8,695 bases of DNA from Cytophagales bacterium. Lineage in GTDB: Bacteria; Bacteroidota; Bacteroidia; Cytophagales; Cyclobacteriaceae. The notes under the pieces are model-generated. The model was not told the origin of the DNA. It was given only the letters and a program-made list of their open reading frames with translations, and did no database searches. Each line of letters begins with the position of its first letter. Position 1 is the first letter of the stretch. Of this stretch, positions 1-6,200 are shown in pieces. The stretch lies in NCBI GenBank assembly GCA_029262935.1, contig JAJCYK010000576.1:1-8695 (forward strand), read 5' to 3'. The position numbers and the translations under genes are program-made.

Positions 1-190
1 TTACCTTTTGTGGATTTGCAAGTTCTTCCAAAACATTCAATCGCTGATCGGGTACGGTAATTACCCCCACATTCGGCTCGATGGTACAAAAAGGATAGTT
101 AGCGGCCTCCGCTTTTGCGTTTGATATAGCATTAAATAGTGTGGATTTACCGACATTTGGCAATCCCACAATACCAACTTTTAAACCCAT
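1..190 (-). CDS. ychF: YchF/OLA1-type ATPase, N-terminal part (cut by window edge)
   Basis: Only the first 63 codons are present; the gene continues past the left edge. The reading begins [20 protein letters not shown], with a P-loop GLPNVGKS at residues 9-16. It continues with [19 protein letters not shown] at about residues 30-48, the switch-region signature that separates YchF/OLA1 from Obg, Era and other TRAFAC GTPases. The family is a cytosolic P-loop NTPase that prefers ATP to GTP, binds ribosomes and is linked to translation and stress responses. The complete protein is usually about 360 residues, so the C-terminal TGS domain lies outside the window. The ATG at 188-190 is chosen because the family starts with MGLK or similar right before the P-loop. 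No clear ribosome-binding site precedes it, which is common in Bacteroidota. A TATTTTTG -7-like element lies 28-35 bases upstream. Confidence 0.95.
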   Translation of the reverse strand, partial: MGLKVGIVGLPNVGKSTLFNAISNAKAEAANYPFCTIEPNVGVITVPDQRLNVLEELANPQKV

Positions 191-217
191 AGAAATAGTA
201 CTCTCGTTTGACAGCAA

Positions 218-225
218 CAAAAATA
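218..225 (-). promoter_or_regulatory. Candidate -7 element for ychF
   Basis: Read on the minus strand, the site is TATTTTTG, a full match to the Bacteroidota -7 consensus TAnnTTTG. It lies about 28 bases upstream of the ychF start. No TTG -33 element is present at 19-21 bases further upstream, so this is only a half-supported promoter. It would give a short leader of about 20 bases. Confidence 0.38.
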
Positions 226-279
226 CCACACGGATGTTAGTAAGGCGATATTTTAGGTAAAAAAATGAATTTTAGTGAT

Positions 280-308
280 AAAAAAAGCCCTTAATGGATC
301 AAGAGCTT
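280..308 (-). terminator. Intrinsic terminator of the DUF3276/PUR gene
   Basis: On the minus strand, AAGCTCTT, an 8-base loop and AAGGGCTT form an 8-bp stem with one G-U pair. A run of seven T follows directly (A-run 280-286 on the plus strand). The hairpin begins 18 bases after the stop codon of the DUF3276 gene at 327 and lies upstream of ychF on the same strand. It therefore probably separates the two transcription units. Confidence 0.75.
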
Positions 309-326
309 GTTTACTTTAGGTTTTGG

Positions 327-695
327 TTACTCCCAACTGAGCTCCTGATCTAAGCCTGAATCGGTTTCTACTTGCACTTCCCCCTTTTCTTGCGCTTCCT
401 TAGTTTCTCGTTCGTCGAATTGAGTAAAATCAACTTCCGGCATAAGTTCAGTTTTAACATGGTCGACAGTGGCATTTAAAGCGTCGACAAATTTGTTAAA
501 GTCCTCTTTGTAAAGGAATATTTTATGTTTTTCATAAAAGTAGCCGTCCTCTTTATATCGACGCTTGCTCTCAGTAATGGTCAGATAGTAGTCATTTGAC
601 CTAGTTGCCTTAACATCAAAGAAATAAGTTCGTTTCCCCGCTCTTACTCTTTGCGAATAAATCTCGGCTTTGCCATTGTCTTTGTTCTCTTCCAC
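327..695 (-). CDS. PUR-like DNA/RNA-binding protein, DUF3276 family
   Basis: This 122-residue protein matches the DUF3276/PUR family of small nucleic-acid-binding proteins found mainly in Bacteroidota and related to Borrelia BpuR and eukaryotic Pur-alpha. The PUR repeat covers about residues 10-80: a basic start (IYSQRVRAGKRTYFFDVKAT), a central beta-rich stretch with YYLTITESKR, and KIFLYKEDFNKFVDAL as the closing strand and helix. Residues 83-122 form a strongly acidic, probably disordered tail. The start codon is GTG (693-695). It is supported by a CAGGAAC ribosome-binding site just before it, and no ATG lies upstream in frame within the spacer. The gene is divergent from the DUF58 gene (144-bp spacer) and ends in an intrinsic terminator. 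Known relatives bind single-stranded DNA or RNA; the specific target here is unknown. Confidence 0.88.
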   Translation of the reverse strand: MEENKDNGKAEIYSQRVRAGKRTYFFDVKATRSNDYYLTITESKRRYKEDGYFYEKHKIFLYKEDFNKFVDALNATVDHVKTELMPEVDFTQFDERETKEAQEKGEVQVETDSGLDQELSWE

Positions 696-839
696 GTTCC
701 TGAAATTTGTTGTTAACCTGCTGTAAAAATATGAATTTTGATAAACTATAAAAATAAATTGATTAATTTCCGTTTAAACTTAAAAATTACCTCTAAATAC
801 CTCACCTTCTACAAATTAGTTAGTTAAGGAAAACATTTT

Positions 840-1745
840 ATGGAATTCAGTCTAAAGGATATTCGGGAAGTTGGAAATATTGAATTGCTGGCGAGACAGA
901 TGGTTGAGGGTTTTATCACCGGATTACACAAATCCCCTTATCATGGATTTTCCGTGGAATTTGCAGAGCATCAGCTCTACAATAGTGGCGAAAGTACCCG
1001 TCATATCGATTGGAAGGTGTTTGCAAAAACAGACCGTTTATATACCAAAAGATATGAAGAGGAAACAAACTTAAGGTGCCATTTGGTAATTGATTGCTCC
1101 TCATCAATGTATTACCCTACCGCTAACCACGGAAAGATAACCTTCAGTATTATGGCGGCGGCGGCTTTGACTTATCTCCTGCAAAAGCAACGAGACGCTG
1201 TAGGCCTTTTTACATTTTCTGATAAAATCGAATTGCAAACTCCGGTTAAGTCTACCGCTACCCATGCGCATAAGATCTTTTTAGCTTTAGATCAATTGCT
1301 TAAAGAGGAGCGAAAGAAGCAAACCACCTCGATTGCTCCGGTAATCCACGAAATAGCTCAAAAGATTCATAAACGATCTTTAGTTGTCCTGTTTAGTGAC
1401 ATGTTCCACAATCAAGACGAGCTCAAAGACATATTTACCGCATTACAACATTTAAAGCACCAAAAGAACGAAGTATTGCTGTTTCATGTAATTGATCATG
1501 ATACAGAAGTCGATTTCAAATTTGATGATCGACCTTATGAATTTATTGATTTGGAGAGTGGAGAAAAGACCCGGTTGATGCCTGGAGAAATAAAAGAAAG
1601 TTATAAAAACGCCATGTCAGAAAGTTATTTACAGCTGAAGATGAAGTGCAATCAATTTAAAATAGATTTGGTAGAAGTAGATATTAAATATCCGTTTCAA
1701 AAAATTCTTTCTCAATACTTAATCAAACGTGCGAGAATGAAATAA
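840..1745 (+). CDS. DUF58 domain protein with von Willebrand A fold
   Basis: This 301-residue soluble protein has no signal peptide or membrane segment. The DUF58 signature STRHIDWKVFAKTDRLYTKRYEEETNL lies at about residues 52-78. A vWA domain follows. Its metal-ion-dependent adhesion site looks intact: DCSSS at 85-89 gives the D-x-S-x-S motif, threonines at 162-163 fit the second loop, and SDMF at 186-189 supplies the third aspartate (D187). DAVGLFTFSD (119-128) is also typical. Family members usually sit beside a MoxR AAA+ ATPase and are thought to act with it as chaperone or metal-insertion adaptors. No MoxR gene is present here, so the partner must be elsewhere. The ATG at 840 is supported by AAGGA at 826-830. 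The gene converges with the ferredoxin gene across a hairpin. Confidence 0.88.
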   Translation: MEFSLKDIREVGNIELLARQMVEGFITGLHKSPYHGFSVEFAEHQLYNSGESTRHIDWKVFAKTDRLYTKRYEEETNLRCHLVIDCSSSMYYPTANHGKITFSIMAAAALTYLLQKQRDAVGLFTFSDKIELQTPVKSTATHAHKIFLALDQLLKEERKKQTTSIAPVIHEIAQKIHKRSLVVLFSDMFHNQDELKDIFTALQHLKHQKNEVLLFHVIDHDTEVDFKFDDRPYEFIDLESGEKTRLMPGEIKESYKNAMSESYLQLKMKCNQFKIDLVEVDIKYPFQKILSQYLIKRARMK

Positions 1746-1749
1746 ATGC

Positions 1750-1765
1750 GGAGGCCAAAGCCTCC
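1750..1765. terminator. Hairpin between convergent DUF58 and ferredoxin genes
   Basis: GGAGGC-CAAA-GCCTCC is a perfect 6-bp GC-rich stem with a 4-base loop. It starts 5 bases after the DUF58 stop and 15 bases after the ferredoxin stop on the other strand. Neither side has a clean T-run; the minus-strand side continues GCATTTATTTC, which is moderately T-rich. It probably acts as a shared bidirectional terminator or transcript-end stabiliser, more convincingly for the ferredoxin transcript. Confidence 0.5.
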
Positions 1766-1779
1766 ATATGATTCGTTTG

Positions 1780-2130
<351 letters not shown>

Positions 2131-2159
2131 TTAATATTTTAGTGGTGCATTTATTTTTT

Positions 2160-2167
2160 TACCTTTA
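2160..2167 (+). promoter_or_regulatory. Weak candidate -7 element for the acyl-CoA reductase gene
   Basis: TACCTTTA matches seven of eight positions of TAnnTTTG, 65 bases upstream of the ATG at 2232. It directly abuts the minus-strand -7 element of the ferredoxin gene. No TTG lies at the expected -33 distance, so support is weak. Confidence 0.28.
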
Positions 2168-2198
2168 CAAAAATAGATACAAACTCTTACTCCTCCAA
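2168..2198 (-). promoter_or_regulatory. Promoter of the ferredoxin gene
   Basis: On the minus strand there is a TTG (2196-2198 on plus), a 20-base spacer, then TATTTTTG (2168-2175 on plus). This fits the Bacteroidota sigma-factor consensus TTG-N17..23-TAnnTTTG in both elements and in spacing. It would start transcription near 2160 and give a leader of about 35 bases before the ferredoxin ATG. Confidence 0.58.
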
Positions 2199-2208
2199 GG
2201 TTTTGGAG
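2193..2208. promoter_or_regulatory. Small dyad overlapping the ferredoxin -33 region
   Basis: CTCCAA-GGTT-TTGGAG is a perfect 6-bp inverted repeat. It overlaps the TTG element of the ferredoxin promoter and lies 24 bases before the acyl-CoA reductase ATG. It could be an operator for the divergent pair or a hairpin in the reductase leader. No known regulator motif was recognised. Confidence 0.35.
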
Positions 2209-2231
2209 CCTTAAAAAGCTATCAATGAAAT

Positions 2232-3239
2232 ATGGATTTAGATGATCGAATTAAGGCCCTAAGCCAGTTAGGAGAGCATATAAGCCAAGCTCAATGGGTT
2301 GCCGACTATCAAGCACTGCAGTATGAAAATCCCTGGTTCATTGAAGCCAACATCAATCAGGCATTAAATGGTATCCTGAAGTTTCTCGACTTACAGAAAC
2401 TTTATTCTTGGGTTGGCTCATACAAAATAGATAAGCCCACCAATAAGACTATCGGTCTGATATTAGCAGGGAATATTCCTGCTGTAGGTTTCCACGACCT
2501 TCTTTCAGTTTTTATTTCAGGTCACAAAGCAAAGGTGAAGTTAAGCCATCAAGACCGGCTGTTAACCCTTTCGCTCTTTGAAGAATTGGTTAGAATAGTT
2601 CCGGATCTTGCGGCACAAGTGCAATTCGTTCATTCTTTGGATCAAAATATAGATGCGATAATTGCCACTGGAAGTGATAATACTTCCAGGTACATTTCGG
2701 ATCGGTTCCAAACATTGCCTAAGTTAATTAGAAGGAATCGCACTTCGCATGCTGTTATCAATGGCACCGAAAACAAAAGTGCTTTACTAAATCTTGGCCG
2801 AGATGTATTTAGTTACTTTGGAAAAGGGTGCCGTAATGTGTCAAAAATTTGGATACCCAATGGTTACCTCGTTAAGGATTTTCGGACAAACCTTGGAGAT
2901 CAAAGTCATCTTTTAACAAGCGTACCCTACGGTAACAATTACCGCTTTCAGAAAGCCTTGCGTCTTACAGGAGAGCAACCCTTTGTCGATCTAGGTCATA
3001 CCCTAATGATAGAAAGTAAAGCAGTGGTTAGCCCCATAGCTACCCTTTATTATGAACACTATGAAAATGCCCAAAGTCTTTCTCAAGAATTGAAGGCGAT
3101 CTCTAAAAAATTGCAATGTGTAGTGTCTGATAAGTCTTGGTTTCCTCGCTCCATTCCTTTTGGTGAAACTCAAGTCCCAGACTTGACGGATTATGCCGAC
3201 AATGTGGACACGCTAAAATTTTTGTTGGAACTAAACTAG
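2232..3239 (+). CDS. Acyl-CoA reductase, short LuxC-like (ALDH superfamily)
   Basis: This 335-residue protein belongs to the LuxC/acyl-CoA reductase family, which reduces fatty acyl-CoA or acyl thioesters to aldehydes with NADPH through a thioester on a catalytic cysteine. GLILAGNIPAVGFHDLL at about 75-91, followed by SGHKAKVKLS (96-105), is the nucleotide-binding region. DAIIATGSDNTSRYI lies at 141-155. The catalytic cysteine is most likely C200 in GKGCRNVSK. At 335 residues it is much shorter than Vibrio LuxC (about 480), but this is the usual length of the Bacteroidota form. No luxA, luxB, luxD or luxE gene is present, so bioluminescence is not implied; a role in lipid or aldehyde metabolism is more likely. 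The ATG at 2232 has no strong ribosome-binding site. The gene is divergent from the ferredoxin gene and ends in a CTAG stop overlap with the giant surface-protein gene. Confidence 0.85.
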   Translation: MDLDDRIKALSQLGEHISQAQWVADYQALQYENPWFIEANINQALNGILKFLDLQKLYSWVGSYKIDKPTNKTIGLILAGNIPAVGFHDLLSVFISGHKAKVKLSHQDRLLTLSLFEELVRIVPDLAAQVQFVHSLDQNIDAIIATGSDNTSRYISDRFQTLPKLIRRNRTSHAVINGTENKSALLNLGRDVFSYFGKGCRNVSKIWIPNGYLVKDFRTNLGDQSHLLTSVPYGNNYRFQKALRLTGEQPFVDLGHTLMIESKAVVSPIATLYYEHYENAQSLSQELKAISKKLQCVVSDKSWFPRSIPFGETQVPDLTDYADNVDTLKFLLELN

Positions 3240-6200
3240 GGTCCGTCTCCGCTCCAGATTTCTACCCATCCCTTGAACACTTCTCCATCTATTTCCAGGC
3301 GATAAAAGTAAGTGCCATCTGCATTATCATCTCCGTTCCAATCGTTTTGATAGTTGCTTGATTCGTACACGATTTTTCCCCAACGATTTGATACAATTAG
3401 GGCCGAACCATTAGTAGGAAGGTTTCTTACAAAAAAGGTTTCGTTAATATTATCGTCATTTGGTGTGAATACATTAGGAATAAACACTGTTTCGTCAAAT
3501 CCCAACACTTGGTTAATAACCACTAAGCAACCTTGTGCATCTCTGGCGATAATTTCATAGGTACCTGCATATAAATCCTGGAAAGTAACTTCATGATTTC
3601 CCGTAGTATTATTTAGCGATGTGGGCGTGAAATCGATGAACGTACTTTGGGGAGGAAACGCGGGAATTGTTAAATTAATGCTTACTTCAAATGGCGGGGT
3701 CCCAGAGGCTGTAACCACCACCACAGTAAAGGAACCTGTTGCCTGATCCGACAAGCTAATTACAGGGTCAATTACGGAAGCCTGAAGAGGCTGTAAAGGT
3801 TGTCCCACGGTAATGGTAGTAGTCAATAGGTTGGTACAAACACCAGTTTGTTGCAAGGTTACATCATAGTCACCTGCTGTAAGATCCGGGACGGTAAACA
3901 AGGGCTGATCGGTTTGCCCAATTGTTGTGCCATTTAATAGAACATCCAGCACAGGTGATGATCCACCAGCTCCCGTGATATTTGTTAATTCAATAGCCCC
4001 TGTATTATCTCCAAAGCAAATCACATCCACTGGCGTTGCTGTAAAGTCAACAGTAGGACACAGTGTATTGCAAATGGCATCGTTGCGATCAAATACGTTA
4101 ACAAGTACCTGGGCTGGCATGCTGGGTCCACACCCCACATCTTGAGTGACAAAAAATGTAGTAGTACCAATCGAGGTCACATCCAATTCTGCTGGTCCTG
4201 GTTGATATTCAGGTCCAGTAGCGACTTGATTCGTTAAAGCCGCGTCGGTATACCATATTAAATTGGTACCAGTAGCCATTAATCTCGGTGCCACGAAATC
4301 TTGACATATGTCCATGGGACTTGGTGCTACAGGCGAAATCGTTATAATCACATCTACGGTTACACGAGCAGTATCAGTACAACCCACGCTGTCAGTAACG
4401 GTAAGTAAATAAGTGGTGCTAGTCATAGGGCTAGCCATTGGATTTTGGAGGGTCGCGTCATCCAAACCTGCAGCTGGAGACCATAAGTAGGTCATTCCAC
4501 CGGTGCCTGTAAGTTGGGTAGCATCTCCTTGGCATATGGTCATGTCAGCACCAGCGTCAGCCATAGGAGTAGGATTAATTCTTACTATTAATGTATCTGC
4601 CGTGGGCACACACCCCAAAGAAGATCCAGGATCGTCGATATTTAATATCATTAATATACTGTCGGCGGTTATATCAGCAGCACTGGGCACATAAAAAGTA
4701 CTTAGTGCATCCATATCTGCAAACGTCCCGGTTCCTGTGGTAGTCCAGGTAATGCCATTTGCAATACAGGCTACCACTCCATTCAGCAGCACATTGTCCC
4801 CTTCACAAAGCTGTTGATCAGCACCCGCGATTACGGTATTGCCCGTGACAATTAAAATGGTCATTAAATCACTTTGCAGGGTACAAGGACCTGCTCCATC
4901 AGGATCGTTGGTGGTTAATATCAGAATCACGCTGCCAGCTATAATATCTGCAGCGCTTGGGGTATACACTGCAGTTAATGAGGTAACATCGTCAAATACT
5001 CCCGTGCCATTACTACTCCAGATAGCGCTGGTGGCACTGCCACCGATAGATCCAGATAAGTTAATCATATCACCAGCAGGGATGGCTTGATCAAGGCCAG
5101 CATCAACGGTGGGTAATTGGTTGATCGTAATATCCAAGGTATCAGTACCGGCTGGACATCCGCCAGCTCCATCAGGGTCGTCCGTGTTTAGAACTAATTG
5201 CACTACCCCGGCAATCATATCGCTGGCATCGGGAAAATACGTAGTGTTTAGGGCAGTGGGGTCATTAAATGTCCCACCTCCCAAAGTAATCCACATAGGA
5301 TTATTAGCAGCTCCAGAGATCATACCATTTACTATAACATCGTCTCCCTGGCAGATGATTTGATCAACTCCAGCATTCACGACAGCGGCAGGATTGAAAG
5401 TAACGGTCAAAGAACTACTTTGTACGGAGCAAGGGCCAGCTCCATCTGGGTCATTGGTAATTAATGTTAAGATTATACTTCCGATGCTACGATCCATGGC
5501 ACTGGGTGTGTAAACAGCATTTAAGCTGGTATTATCATCAAATAATCCGGTACCAGTAGTGGTCCAAATACTACTGGTGGCGCCTCCTCCAATGGTACCA
5601 TTTAACAGTACATCATCGGTCTCGCAAACGATTTGATCTGGACCTGCGGTAACGGTAGCGGCATCATTAAGGTTTAACTGGAAGGTGTCTATACGGGTAC
5701 AAGTTGATAAAACATAGGTCACTTCAATATCAATCGGGCCAATGAGGCCGCTAGGATTGAAATCCGTGCCGATTACTCCAGGGCCACTAAATGATAGTGT
5801 ACCACCGGTGGGGTTGACGGTTAACGTTGTCAATAGATTAAGCAGACCTTCATCGTTACAAGTTTCTGCCGGAGGGGTAAAAGTTAAAGTAGGTAGTGCT
5901 TGCACATCCACTGTCATGATTTCGTTTACAATACAAGCGCCAAAATCATATTGTACATTTATATTGACAAATCCATTGAGTCCGGCAGGGTCGAATGTGT
6001 TTGCAATAGCATCTACTCCCGGACCACTGAATGCAAAAGTACCACCTGCTGGGTTCGCGGTAGCCCAGGCGGTAATATCTTGTGGTCCTGCGTTGACACA
6101 CAATGGAGTTATCGGAGTGAGCGTAAGCACAGGTGCTTGCTCCACATCAATTATCATAGTTTCCACAACAGTACAGGCTCCAACTTGGTAGGTAACCAGT

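Noticed and set aside
696..839. Promoter elements for the divergent DUF3276 and DUF58 genes
   Set aside because: The spacer is AT-rich, but I found no TAnnTTTG with a suitably spaced TTG on either strand, so no promoter is called.
871..1107. Short frames on both strands inside the DUF58 gene
   Set aside because: They overlap the DUF58 and vWA signature region in other frames and have no features of their own.
2232..3239. LuxC-like gene as a sign of a bioluminescence operon
   Set aside because: No luciferase, transferase or synthetase gene is present, and the short form is widespread in non-luminous Bacteroidota.
3180..3300. Intrinsic terminators at the junction of the acyl-CoA reductase and giant genes
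   Set aside because: Neither strand shows a stable stem followed by a T-run near the stop codons.
5742..6191. Long plus-strand open frame (149 codons) inside the giant gene
   Set aside because: It is antisense to the repeat array. The opposite strand has a signal peptide, regular repeats and a sorting domain, so the plus-strand frame is a shadow kept open by biased codon use. The same holds for the other plus-strand frames between 3354 and 7862.
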